In this document: positions 1 to 6,856 of the stretch, piece after piece
How the letters are laid out: each line of letters begins with the position of its first letter
Numbering within the stretch: position 1 is the first letter of the stretch
Source: Candidatus Peribacteraceae bacterium
Lineage (GTDB): Bacteria; Patescibacteriota; Gracilibacteria; Peribacterales; Peribacteraceae
NCBI GenBank assembly: GCA_013140485.1
Contig: JABFSS010000001.1
Span: 1-12,100, forward strand
Direction: 5' to 3'
Length of the DNA stretch: 12,100 nt
Program-made: the position numbers and the translations under genes
Notes under the pieces: model-generated
The model's input: the letters and a program-made list of their open reading frames with translations, nothing else
What the model was told of the DNA's origin: nothing
Database searches by the model: none

Positions 1-100
1 GAACGACTTGGACGCCCTGAGGGAGGGGAATCTCCGCCTTCTCGCATGCGGTCAGAAAGAGCACTCCGAGGAGCAGAACCAGCACTGGGATCCGTTTCAT
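1..100 (-). CDS. Lipoprotein, N-terminal part (runs off left edge)
   Basis: Reading from the ATG at 98-100 towards position 1 gives 33 codons with no stop, so this is the first part of a gene that continues beyond the window. The protein opens with a textbook lipoprotein signal peptide: a basic start (MKR), a hydrophobic core (residues 4-16, mostly Val, Leu and Ile) and the lipobox LTAC with the lipidated Cys at residue 19. After cleavage the mature chain begins CEKAEIPLPQ. It should be exported by Sec, lipid-modified at that Cys and anchored in the membrane facing outward. The mature part is too short to name a function. There is no Shine-Dalgarno site. A -10-like hexamer (GATACT, minus strand, 111-116) ends 10 bases before the ATG. 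The gene is divergent from the coiled-coil gene at 300. Confidence 0.72.
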   Translation of the reverse strand, partial: MKRIPVLVLLLGVLFLTACEKAEIPLPQGVQVV

Positions 101-131
101 AGGAGAAGAGAGTATCAGAGATTGGAGGGCA

Positions 132-155
132 CCGTTCCACGACCCTGTGGAACGG
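132..155. repeat. Inverted repeat, 9-bp stem
   Basis: CCGTTCCAC (132-140) and GTGGAACGG (147-155) form a perfect 9-bp stem around a 6-base loop. ATTTTGT follows on the plus side. It lies about 16 bp upstream of the -10-like hexamer of the lipoprotein gene, so it covers the expected -35 area. It could be an operator or a weak plus-strand terminator; the sequence does not decide. Confidence 0.5.
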
Positions 156-252
156 ATTTTGTCTCTTCTCTAAGCCAAGAAGTTCGATTGTGAAAAAGAA
201 TCTGTCAGCACCAGTCTATTCAAAGGAAATATCAACCCTATTCTGGAAGCAG

Positions 253-284
253 ATCGTTGCCTCAACGATTTTCTCGAGTACCAT
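253..284 (+). promoter_or_regulatory. Possible promoter of the coiled-coil gene with a 7-bp inverted repeat
   Basis: TTGCCT (257-262, four of six bases of the -35 consensus) and TACCAT (279-284, four of six of the -10) are 16 bp apart. The -10 ends 15 bases before the ATG at 300, which predicts a leader of about 9 bases. ATCGTTG (253-259) and CAACGAT (263-269) form a perfect inverted repeat with a 3-base spacer over the -35, a possible repressor site. The call is weak because both hexamers are imperfect. Confidence 0.3.
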
Positions 285-299
285 TTTCCCTCTACCCCT

Positions 300-584
300 A
301 TGACGCGCACCCCACGCAAGAACGGCAAGTCCGTTAGTTCTACGAAGATGCTCCAATTCATCATTCGAGAAGTTCGACTGCTCCAGAGTGAGCTCAGACA
401 TGATATTCGAGCCTTGGATGAGAAGCAGAGTAACAGAATCGACGGATTAGAATCGAAAGTCGATGGAATTGGATCACAACTCAAAGATTTGCAATTGAAG
501 GTCGATCTAAATTATGTGACCTTTATCACGAATCAAGTGGACATGGAGAAGAGAATAAAAGTTCTCGAAACGTCGCGGCACTGA
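300..584 (+). CDS. Small coiled-coil protein, function unknown
   Basis: This 94-residue protein is not one I recognise. It has a short basic Ser/Lys-rich head (residues 1-16) and then a long charged helix (about 17-90) with heptad-like spacing of Leu, Ile and Val, as in VRLLQSELRHDIRALDEKQ and LKDLQLKVDL. It has no membrane segment and no cysteine. A dimer or trimer with a structural or partner-binding role is likely, but that is inference from composition. No Shine-Dalgarno site precedes the ATG. A second ATG at 348 would keep most of the helix. A 104-codon frame on the other strand overlaps the gene, but it has the low-complexity look of an antisense shadow, and the heptad pattern favours this strand. 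Base composition is AT-richer than in the glmS or PBP genes. Confidence 0.5.
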   Translation: MTRTPRKNGKSVSSTKMLQFIIREVRLLQSELRHDIRALDEKQSNRIDGLESKVDGIGSQLKDLQLKVDLNYVTFITNQVDMEKRIKVLETSRH

Positions 585-595
585 AGTCAGCTCAT

Positions 596-1219
596 CTAAT
601 TTTTTTGTATTGCTACCAAAATCTCCTCAAAATTACAGAACGAGAAGTCTGCTTCCGGAGCCGTGCTCCAGACAATTCCCGTCATCATCCCGACCTTCTT
701 TGCTGGGAGAATTTCTTTCTGAACGCTGTCACCGATAAACAAAATATGTTCCGGAGGCAGATTCGACAATTCAATCATTTTGTAGAACCCGTCGAGTGCA
801 GGCTTGGGGTTTTTGAACTCCGATCCGCTCAAGCACTGCGTAAACCATTCTTTCTTCAGTCCGATAGCCGGGAGGAGCGTCTCCATTCTCATATTCGAGA
901 ATATGGAAACGGGAACGAGCGAATGCAGTTGCTCGAGAACCTGGGGAAGATGCGGGTCCGCGAGAGTGTAGAGAGTCGCCGGGTCGGCAGACTGTACGCA
1001 ATCGGCCCAATACCCGGGAAGCAATCCCAGCCCGACAGTGAATACCGCTGAATGGCTGTTGTACTTCTTATGCAGCTCCTTAAATTTCTCGATCACTGCC
1101 GGCGACACCGGCTCACCGACGGCATCGGCAAAGGATTGGTATAACAATGTCCGGTGGGCATCGGTGATGAATGCCAGCGTATCGCTGAAATCGAACCAGA
1201 CATGCTGAATCTTCTTCAT
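596..1219 (-). CDS. HAD-superfamily hydrolase (phosphatase-like)
   Basis: This 207-residue protein carries all four HAD motifs in order. Motif I is WFDFSDTLA with the nucleophile Asp10. Motif II is SIFSN (Ser108, Asn109). Motif III is Lys139 in KNPKP. Motif IV is FIGDSVQKE with Asp164 and Glu169. Residues 15-95 are the helical cap, so it looks like a cytoplasmic phosphatase of the haloacid dehalogenase or phosphoglycolate-phosphatase-like group. The substrate cannot be read from sequence. One oddity is that the second Asp of the usual DxD motif, the general acid/base, is Ser12. Some HAD branches also lack that Asp (DxG forms), so activity is possible but not assured. The ATG follows a -10-like TAGAAT by exactly 6 bases, and a REP-like repeat abuts that hexamer. 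GC is lower than in glmS or the PBP gene. Confidence 0.85.
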   Translation of the reverse strand: MKKIQHVWFDFSDTLAFITDAHRTLLYQSFADAVGEPVSPAVIEKFKELHKKYNSHSAVFTVGLGLLPGYWADCVQSADPATLYTLADPHLPQVLEQLHSLVPVSIFSNMRMETLLPAIGLKKEWFTQCLSGSEFKNPKPALDGFYKMIELSNLPPEHILFIGDSVQKEILPAKKVGMMTGIVWSTAPEADFSFCNFEEILVAIQKN

Positions 1220-1225
1220 GGGGAA

Positions 1226-1231
1226 ATTCTA
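1226..1231 (-). promoter_or_regulatory. -10 element of the HAD gene (leaderless start)
   Basis: On the minus strand TAGAAT (five of six bases of TATAAT) is followed by TTCCCC and then the ATG at 1219. Normal -10 to start spacing puts transcription initiation on the A of the start codon. No good -35 is visible, because the region upstream is occupied by the REP-like element at 1232-1276. Confidence 0.45.
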
Positions 1232-1276
1232 TCCCTCGTTACGAAAATTGCTCCGCAATTTTCTACTCGGGATGAC
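1232..1276 (-). repeat. REP-like palindromic element, copy 1
   Basis: Read on the minus strand the element is GTCA, outer arm TCCC, GAGTA, inner arm GAAAATTGC, loop GGA, inner arm GCAATTTTC, GTAACGA, outer arm GGGA. Both stems are perfect (4 bp and 9 bp), separated by an asymmetric internal loop. It has the same plan as the copies at 1296-1340 and 5477-5517 but different stem bases. It ends directly at the HAD gene's -10 hexamer. Confidence 0.8.
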
Positions 1277-1295
1277 AAATGGAAAGCTTTGGTCT

Positions 1296-1340
1296 GTCAT
1301 TTCGAGTAGCTCGTCGTGGAGCGACGAGCGTATCGAGAAA
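1296..1340 (+). repeat. REP-like palindromic element, copy 2
   Basis: The plus strand reads GTCA, TTTC, GAGTA, GCTCGTCGT, GGA, GCGACGAGC, GTATCGA, GAAA. The inner stem has 9 pairs, counting a T-G wobble next to the GGA loop, and the outer stem has 4. It is inverted relative to copy 1 and 19 bp away, an arrangement like the head-to-head REP pairs known from enterobacteria. The pair sits in the gap between the sigma-like gene and the HAD gene. Confidence 0.8.
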
Positions 1341-1350
1341 TAACGGACAC

Positions 1351-1372
1351 GGTGAGCGAACGTATCGAGGAA
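1351..1372 (+). repeat. Remnant of a REP-like element (right half)
   Basis: GAGCGAACGTATCGAGGAA repeats the right half of the family, with the GTATCGA loop strand at 1362-1368. No matching left half is present. It ends at the stop codon (1373-1375, minus strand) of the sigma-like gene, so it looks like a decayed or partial copy. Confidence 0.5.
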
Positions 1373-2488
<1,116 letters not shown>

Positions 2489-2761
2489 GGGGGAAATCAA
2501 CCTTCGTTTTACCAGAACATTGACAGAAGCAAAAGTTCCGCGAGCGGTTTCGATGGACAACATTCTGGAGATATTCTGGGGCGCTGATGTGAAGTGTTGC
2601 TGACACTTTGCATCGAGCCCTTTCTCATCAGAACTTTTCGTCGTCGGGAGGAGTCGGGACTGTCGGCGAAACTTCAGTTGCGAGACGTCTGTTTCGCGGG
2701 TGGTACGAAGGAGATTTCAAGGAACCTGGATAACCTAAAGTAAATCTTTTAATCAACTATG
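2489..2761 (-). promoter_or_regulatory. Gap between ruvX and the sigma-like gene: possible promoter and long leader
   Basis: On the minus strand a perfect TTGACA (2760-2765) overlaps the ruvX stop codon and is followed after 17 bp by TACTTT (2737-2742). TACTTT keeps only the first, second and last bases of a -10. If used, it would give the sigma-like gene a leader of about 240 bases. The leader region has two inverted repeats: GCGAAAC/GTTTCGC (2666-2672 and 2691-2697) and AAGTGT/ACACTT (2592-2597 and 2603-2608). A closer alternative is an extended -10, TGGTAAAAC, ending 17 bases before the ATG at 2488. No coding sequence is supported here beyond the upstream extension of the sigma-like frame. 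Confidence 0.3.
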
Positions 2762-3151
2762 TCAATGGTCAATTTTTTGGCTAAGCAAAGAGCAAGCTGC
2801 TGTGGCGTCTCCGTCGATTTTTTGGGTCGGAAGGGCGTTTTTGTGCTGTGATGGGCGGGGGGAGGTGTGACGTTCGTCGCAGTACTCTGTCGGAAATCCC
2901 ATCCCTTCGATCAACAATCCGATCTTCCGACTGTGCTGGGCCTGTGACCCCTCGGTTCCTCCAGGAAGAAGAGGAAGCCCAATCACGATCCGATCCGGGC
3001 GGCGCGCTTCAAAAATCTTCCCGAGAGCTGCCATCAGGTCCTTTTCGGATGTGTGGACGACGGTGTCGAGAGGGAGAGCGATGCCGACCTCCGTATCAAG
3101 ATACGCGACGCCGGTGCGGCGGGTGCCGATGTCGAGAGCGAGATATCTCAC
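2762..3151 (-). CDS. ruvX: RuvX/YqgF-family Holliday junction nuclease
   Basis: This 129-residue protein is slightly shorter than the usual 130-140. It has the RNase H-like fold markers of the family: RYLALDIGTRRTGVAYLD with the catalytic Asp7, IVIGLPLLPGGTEG (56-68), the acidic DERHTS motif (Asp92, Glu93) and a final DGDATAACSLL helix with Asp115. Family members resolve Holliday junctions and, in E. coli, act in 16S rRNA 5' end processing. Both roles are knowledge of the family, not shown here. The stretch between DER and the last Asp is rich in Pro and His instead of the usual basic helix. The start is GTG (3149-3151); no in-frame ATG lies upstream and the N-terminus matches the family at once. 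It follows rpsT on the same strand, and the gap between them is filled by a long palindrome. Confidence 0.88.
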   Translation of the reverse strand: MRYLALDIGTRRTGVAYLDTEVGIALPLDTVVHTSEKDLMAALGKIFEARRPDRIVIGLPLLPGGTEGSQAQHSRKIGLLIEGMGFPTEYCDERHTSPRPSQHKNALPTQKIDGDATAACSLLSQKIDH

Positions 3152-3152
3152 G

Positions 3153-3243
3153 AGTGAATAGTGAAAAGTGAATAGTGAAAAATGCTCCTTCTACACTTAA
3201 GAATACCCTTTCACTGTTCACTATTCACTTTTAACTTTTCACT
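3153..3243. repeat. Long imperfect palindrome of GTGAATA-like words
   Basis: The left arm (3153-3179) is built of GTGAATA/GTGAAAA words. The right arm (about 3217-3243) is its reverse complement over 27 bp with two mismatches. The loop is AT-rich with extra partial words. The palindrome fills the whole gap between two minus-strand genes: its right arm contains the rpsT stop codon (3239-3241) and its left arm ends one base from the ruvX GTG start. No T-tract follows on either side, so it is not a standard intrinsic terminator. Confidence 0.8.
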
Positions 3244-3499
3244 TCGTAGCGACCATCCTCGCGAAGAGCGACTTCTTCCTCGCTGCGTTATTTCGATGAA
3301 TGAGGTTCTTCTTGGCCGCCGTATCCACTGCTTTGTAGACCGCGGGGAGCAGCTTGATCGCTTCGTCCTTCTTGCCCTCCTTCACGAGGTCACTGAACGA
3401 ACGGATCGCCGTCTTCATTTTGGTGCTGAACGGCTGCCTGCGCGCTCGGCGCTTGATGTTCTGGCGGGCGGCTTTGATTGCGGATGAGGTAATGGGCAT
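3239..3499 (-). CDS. rpsT: 30S ribosomal protein S20
   Basis: This is an 86-residue, very basic protein of the normal S20 length. It begins MPITSSAIKAARQNIKRRAR, the usual S20 N-terminus, and carries the family's C-terminal signature in AVDTAAKKNLIHRNNAARKK (residues 56-75). S20 is an early-binding protein of the small subunit that contacts 16S rRNA helices 9 and 44. The frame stays open another 30 codons upstream, but the ATG at 3499 is chosen because it matches the conserved N-terminus exactly. There is no Shine-Dalgarno site; a promoter-like pair lies close upstream. The stop codon is inside the arm of the palindrome shared with ruvX downstream. The gene is divergent from glmS. Confidence 0.93.
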   Translation of the reverse strand: MPITSSAIKAARQNIKRRARRQPFSTKMKTAIRSFSDLVKEGKKDEAIKLLPAVYKAVDTAAKKNLIHRNNAARKKSLFARMVATK

Positions 3500-3510
3500 A
3501 GAGCTGGGGG

Positions 3511-3539
3511 AGCTTAAAGGGGACATGAGATGCTGTAAA
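3511..3539 (-). promoter_or_regulatory. Probable rpsT promoter
   Basis: On the minus strand TTTACA (3534-3539, five of six bases of the -35) and TAAGCT (3511-3516, three of six including the key first, second and last bases) are 17 bp apart. The -10 ends 11 bases before the rpsT ATG, predicting a leader of about 5 bases. Confidence 0.4.
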
Positions 3540-3559
3540 GGGTTCACTGGAGAGGAAAC

Positions 3560-3634
3560 CGAGGGAAACGAAGAAAACGAAGGAAACAAGGATCGTCATT
3601 ATCCTTGTTTTCCTCGTTTCCTTCGGTTGCTTTC
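3560..3634. repeat. Palindrome of GGAAAACGA-like words, copy B1
   Basis: The purine-rich left arm (3560-3593) consists of repeated GGAAACGA/GAAAACGA/GGAAACAA words. The pyrimidine-rich right arm (3601-3634) is its imperfect reverse complement, with the best match in the 17 bp next to a 7-base loop (two mismatches). It lies between the divergent rpsT and glmS promoters, where no gene ends, so a terminator role is unlikely. It shares CCTTGTTTTCCTCG (3603-3616) and TCGGTTGC (3623-3630) with the element at 10641-10721. Confidence 0.75.
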
Positions 3635-3647
3635 ATCCGGTCAATAA

Positions 3648-3677
3648 CTGGCAAGCGGCTGACGGGAAAGCTAAACT
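3648..3677 (+). promoter_or_regulatory. Possible glmS promoter (leaderless)
   Basis: CTGGCA (3648-3653, four of six) and TAAACT (3672-3677, four of six) are 18 bp apart. Only CCTCCC separates the -10 from the ATG at 3684, so the start codon would be the first transcribed codon. No Shine-Dalgarno site exists and no glmS-type ribozyme could fit in such a leader. Confidence 0.35.
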
Positions 3678-3683
3678 CCTCCC

Positions 3684-5474
3684 ATGTGCGGAATCTTCGG
3701 ATACGTTGGGAAGAGAACCGATGCTGGCGTCATTGCCATCGATGGCCTCAAGAACCTGGAGTACCGCGGGTACGACTCGTGGGGCATCGCCTGCAAAGAC
3801 GGCAAGACGCTCGACGTCAAAAAGGACATCGGGCCGATTGGTGATATTCAGAGCGACCAATTTGGCGGCAAGGCATGCTCACTCAGTATCGCGCACACCC
3901 GCTGGGCGACGCACGGCGGCGTGACGCAGCGCAACGCTCATCCGCATCTGTGCGAAGACGGCACGATTGCCGTCGTCCATAACGGCATCGTCGAGAACTA
4001 TCTTGAGCTGCGGCGCGACCTGAAGGCCAAGGGCCACACGTTCCAATCCGAGACCGATACCGAAGTGATCCCGCACCTTATAGAAGAGGAACTGAAGAAG
4101 ACCGGCGACTTCGCCGAGGCCGTGCGCACGGCCTGCCTCCACTTCGACGGGCGCTACGCGATTCTGGCGCTGCATACCGAGTCAAACATGCTGGTGGCCG
4201 CGCGGACCGGATCGCCGCTGATCATCGGCGTGGACCGTCAGCAAAACGGCATCGACGGCTACTTCATCGCTTCCGACATTCCCGCATTCATGAAACACAC
4301 TCGAGTAGTTCAGTACCTCGATGACGGCGAGATGGTCTCGACAGATGGCAAGACGATCACCTTCCAAGACATCAAGACCGGAGACAAGCGTCCCAAGAGA
4401 GAAATCGCGATCACGTGGAACGTGGAGCAGGCGCAAAAAGGGGATTACGAGCACTTCATGCTCAAGGAGATCATGGACCAGAAGGAGAGCGTGGCGCGGG
4501 CGGTGAATCAGGACGAAGGCGAGATCCGCACCATCGCCGAAGCGATCCGCCGCGCGAAAGGCACGTTCCTTGTCGCCTGCGGGACGGCGGCCAAAGCGTG
4601 TATGGCAGCCGAGTACTTCTTTTCCGTCGTCGCCGAGCATCACGTGAACGTGGCACCGGCGAGCGAGTTCAAGCTCTTCCACCACTTCCTCAAGCCCGAC
4701 AGTCTTTTGATCGTCGTCAGCCAGAGCGGCGAGACGGCGGATGTCTTGGAGGCGATGCGCGTAGCACGCGACAAGGGATCGAAAGTCCTGGCGATCGTGA
4801 ACGTCGAAGGCTCCACCATCGACCGCGAAGCCGACTACACGCTGCTCATCAATGCCGGACCGGAACGCGCCGTTCCCTCGACCAAAGCGCTCACGGGGCA
4901 ACTCGCGATTCTTCTGCTGATCGCTTACGCGCTCGCAGAGAGACTCAAGGAAGGCAGGACGCTCCTGCTCGAAACCACGTCGTCGCTCAACGACATGTTG
5001 AACCCGCGGTTTGTGGAACGCCTGGAGACGCTCGCGGAGAAGATCCAGAGCGAGGAAGACCTCTACATCATCGGGAAAAGCTGGAACTACCCGATGGCGC
5101 TCGAAAGCGCGATCAAGATTCAAGAAGTGAGTTACGTACACGCCGAAGGATTTGCGGCTGGCGAGCTGAAACACGGCCCCATCGCGCTCATAGAGGAGGG
5201 AACGCCGTGCATCGTGCTCACCGGCAACGACGAAGCGCTACAGGACATCCTCAGTAATGCACAGGAACTCAAAGCCCGCGGCGCGATGATCATCGGCATC
5301 GGGCCCAAGAAATTCGACGTCTTCGACGAGTGGATCAAAGTCCCGGAGGCGGGAACCGCGCAGGCGATTTTGAACATCATCCCGATTCAGGTCTTGGCAT
5401 ACTTCCTGGCGGTGAAACGCGGCAAAAATCCCGATATGCCGCGCAACCTTGCAAAATCGGTTACTGTAAAATAG
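3684..5474 (+). CDS. glmS: Glutamine-fructose-6-phosphate aminotransferase (isomerizing)
   Basis: GlmS turns fructose-6-phosphate and glutamine into glucosamine-6-phosphate and glutamate, the entry step to UDP-GlcNAc for peptidoglycan. The 596 residues match the usual 600-610. The N-terminal glutaminase domain begins MCGIFGYVG with catalytic Cys2, and has EYRGYDSWG, RWATHGG (73-79) and NGIVENY (100-106). The first SIS domain has CGTAAKA (about 299) and SQSGETADV (about 346). The second has ALESAIKIQEVSYVHAEGFA followed by GELKHGP. The chain ends PRNLAKSVTVK, the canonical C-terminus, so the gene is complete. The start is fixed because the initiator Met must directly precede Cys2. A REP-like element begins two bases after the TAG stop, and the gene converges on phzF. 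Confidence 0.97.
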   Translation: MCGIFGYVGKRTDAGVIAIDGLKNLEYRGYDSWGIACKDGKTLDVKKDIGPIGDIQSDQFGGKACSLSIAHTRWATHGGVTQRNAHPHLCEDGTIAVVHNGIVENYLELRRDLKAKGHTFQSETDTEVIPHLIEEELKKTGDFAEAVRTACLHFDGRYAILALHTESNMLVAARTGSPLIIGVDRQQNGIDGYFIASDIPAFMKHTRVVQYLDDGEMVSTDGKTITFQDIKTGDKRPKREIAITWNVEQAQKGDYEHFMLKEIMDQKESVARAVNQDEGEIRTIAEAIRRAKGTFLVACGTAAKACMAAEYFFSVVAEHHVNVAPASEFKLFHHFLKPDSLLIVVSQSGETADVLEAMRVARDKGSKVLAIVNVEGSTIDREADYTLLINAGPERAVPSTKALTGQLAILLLIAYALAERLKEGRTLLLETTSSLNDMLNPRFVERLETLAEKIQSEEDLYIIGKSWNYPMALESAIKIQEVSYVHAEGFAAGELKHGPIALIEEGTPCIVLTGNDEALQDILSNAQELKARGAMIIGIGPKKFDVFDEWIKVPEAGTAQAILNIIPIQVLAYFLAVKRGKNPDMPRNLAKSVTVK

Positions 5475-5476
5475 TT

Positions 5477-5517
5477 GTCACCCCGAGTAGCTCAGCGGAG
5501 CTGAGCGTATCGAGGGG
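5477..5517 (+). repeat. REP-like palindromic element, copy 3
   Basis: The plus strand reads GTCA, CCCC, GAGTA, GCTCAGC, GGA, GCTGAGC, GTATCGA, GGGG: a perfect 7-bp inner stem with a GGA loop and a 4-bp outer stem. Stem bases differ from the copies near 1232-1340 while the loop parts are the same. It starts two bases after the glmS stop and may act as the 3' end structure of that transcript. Confidence 0.8.
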
Positions 5518-5572
5518 CGGATATGCCCCGGAATTTGGCGAAGAGTGTGACGGTGAAATAATCGTGTGAGCA

Positions 5573-5590
5573 GCACCCCTTCGCGGGTGC
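5573..5590. terminator. Hairpin between convergent glmS and phzF
   Basis: GCACCC (5573-5578) and GGGTGC (5585-5590) form a 6-bp GC-rich stem with a CTTCGC loop, just past the phzF stop on the minus strand. There is no T-tract, so it could be a weak or factor-dependent terminator for either gene, or only a barrier hairpin. Confidence 0.3.
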
Positions 5591-5596
5591 GGGCAT

Positions 5597-6496
5597 TCAC
5601 AGATCAATTTCCGTTTGGAATACGATCACGGCTTCACCGACGATTTGCACCTGCGCGGGTTCATTGTTCTCAATGGAGACGTGCACTTCCATGCGCCCCT
5701 TCCGCCCGATCGCCTCTCCTTGCTGACCAGTGAATATCAGAGATTTTCCATCATGCGATACGAGGTGGTGGTGAACGATGTAGGCGCCGAGCGGACCATT
5801 CGCATTGCCCGTCACGGGATCTTCGTTGATCCCTATGGCCGGCGCGAACATTCTCCCGTGTGTCAGAATTGATGTATCATCGGAGTCAAAAGTAAAAACG
5901 AAGTACCCGTTGCAACCGATCACTTTGCTCAGAGCGGAAAGTGCTGCAAGATCGGGAGACAATCGGTTCAGTACAGTACGCGAAGTGATGCCGATCATCA
6001 CTTTTGAATGACCAGTAGACACGATCTGAATGGGACAACGATCATCGAGAGCCTCGGTCTGAATATGCAATGCCCCAATCAATGCTTGTCGCTGCTCTCT
6101 GTTGATACTGCTATCAAACTCAATTTTGCCCTGCGTCATGACGATACGATAATCGCTACCATCAGCCAAAACATCTACCGGGAGAATTCCTGCACCAGTT
6201 TTCTGCAGAATATGATTCTTACGCCCGTTTGTCTCTTTTGCGATGACATAATGAGCCGCAATCGTCGCGTGACCGCAGATGGGAACTTCTTTCGTTGGAG
6301 TGAAGAACCGGACATGGTAATCGTGATCCGCTGCAGTCGCGGAATGCACGAAAGCGGTTTCGGAATTGTTGAGCTCCCGCGCGATTTTTTGCATCTGCTC
6401 TTCGGTCATGCCATCGGCATTCGCGATAACTCCGGCGGGGTTCCCAGCGAACTTTTCTCGCGTGAAGGAATCCACTTGATAGGCTCGAAGTTTCAT
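5597..6496 (-). CDS. PhzF-family isomerase/epimerase-like protein
   Basis: The 299-residue length is normal for the PhzF family, which has the diaminopimelate-epimerase fold of two similar halves. Visible signatures are MKLRAYQVDSFT at the start, FAGNPAGV (16-23), NNSETAF with the conserved catalytic Glu46, the CGHAT loop (74-78) and INEDPVTGNAN (223-233). PhzF itself isomerises a phenazine precursor, but most relatives have no known substrate and no phenazine gene is near, so only the family is named. Lines of this gene have about 48% GC against up to 70% in the neighbouring PBP gene, so it may be a more recent arrival. A TAAAAT hexamer (minus strand, 6533-6538) could be its -10 with a leader of about 30 bases. 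The stop is TGA. Confidence 0.9.
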   Translation of the reverse strand: MKLRAYQVDSFTREKFAGNPAGVIANADGMTEEQMQKIARELNNSETAFVHSATAADHDYHVRFFTPTKEVPICGHATIAAHYVIAKETNGRKNHILQKTGAGILPVDVLADGSDYRIVMTQGKIEFDSSINREQRQALIGALHIQTEALDDRCPIQIVSTGHSKVMIGITSRTVLNRLSPDLAALSALSKVIGCNGYFVFTFDSDDTSILTHGRMFAPAIGINEDPVTGNANGPLGAYIVHHHLVSHDGKSLIFTGQQGEAIGRKGRMEVHVSIENNEPAQVQIVGEAVIVFQTEIDL

Positions 6497-6848
6497 ACCT
6501 GCATTTTCACGCTGAACGTTGTCGCTGTCTACATTTTAATTAAACAATCTTTGCAAGATCTGAGGTGGAATCATTCGTAGAGTCCGTCTCTTTTGTGTGC
6601 GGAATACCCGTCAGTACAGAAAGGGGGCGGGGCTTTCCGGACCGGAGCGCGACTCCCGGTCTTCACCCGCAAAATGTCATCCACTGGAATAGATAACGTC
6701 ACATCAGCCGGCGCTTCCGATGCCTCGGTGCACGCCGCGCCTTACGCCGTGGACAGCGTTGTTCGGCCACCCCTTTCTGTGCAATGAACGAGCAAACTCA
6801 AAAACGAAGAACTCTTCATCGCGTTACATCGCCGGTTAAAAAATCTCT
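6497..6848. other. 352-bp gap between the PBP gene and phzF
   Basis: No convincing gene is present. A 64-codon plus-strand frame (6593-6787) has no recognisable motif or start signal and overlaps the inverted repeats, so I do not call it. The AT-rich part next to phzF (6530-6560) holds its possible promoter. The GC-rich middle (6616-6780) holds a candidate structured RNA, listed separately. The end near the PBP stop has weak terminator-like hairpins. Confidence 0.5.
6616..6780. ncRNA. Candidate structured RNA or DNA element with an 11-bp closing stem
   Basis: ACAGAAAGGGG (6616-6626) and CCCCTTTCTGT (6770-6780) are perfect reverse complements 143 bases apart. Between them, on the plus strand, are GACCGGAG/CTCCCGGTC (loop CGCGA, one bulged C), CCGA/TCGG, and CACG-CC-GCG/CGC-CGTG around CCTTA. 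A closed multi-branch fold of about 165 bases could form on either strand. I compared it from memory with RNase P RNA, tmRNA, SRP RNA, 6S RNA and common riboswitches and could not match it. No clear promoter or T-tract defines a strand, so its being an RNA is inference. Confidence 0.3.
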
Positions 6849-6856
6849 TCATTTTT
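6799..6856 (-). terminator. Weak terminator-like hairpins after the PBP gene
   Basis: On the minus strand AAAAAT, GAAGAG, ATTTTTT (6856 to 6838) can form an AT-only hairpin over the stop codon. About 20 bases on, GAAG, AGTT, CTTC is followed by GTTTTT (6817 to 6800). Both have T-runs but very weak stems, so termination here is only a possibility. Confidence 0.22.

Noticed and set aside
170..484. 104-codon minus-strand frame overlapping the coiled-coil gene
   Set aside because: The translation is Ser-rich without structure, while the plus-strand frame shows heptad spacing. The plus strand is still only moderately sure.
2489..2563. Longer N-terminus of the sigma-like protein from the ATG at 2563
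   Set aside because: The extra 25 residues do not resemble the rest of the protein and have no start signal. The ATG at 2488 sits in the same C-rich context as other starts. A later ATG remains possible.
3560..3634. Intrinsic terminator
   Set aside because: No gene ends here; rpsT and glmS both start outward from this region.
4182..5174. 330-codon open frame on the minus strand inside glmS
   Set aside because: It lies opposite the SIS domains of a clear full-length GlmS, and its composition is typical of an antisense shadow.
3684..5474. Upstream glmS ribozyme-type control
   Set aside because: The probable -10 ends 6 bases before the start codon, which leaves no room for a ribozyme, and no matching core was seen.
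6616..6780. RNase P RNA, tmRNA, SRP RNA or 6S RNA in the gap
   Set aside because: ACAGAAA recalls an RNase P motif and CCGGAAAG on the minus strand recalls the SRP tip, but the other conserved blocks of these RNAs are missing.
6593..6787. 64-codon plus-strand frame in the gap before the PBP gene
   Set aside because: It has no start signal, no motif and a mixed composition, and it overlaps the paired segments of a possible structured element.
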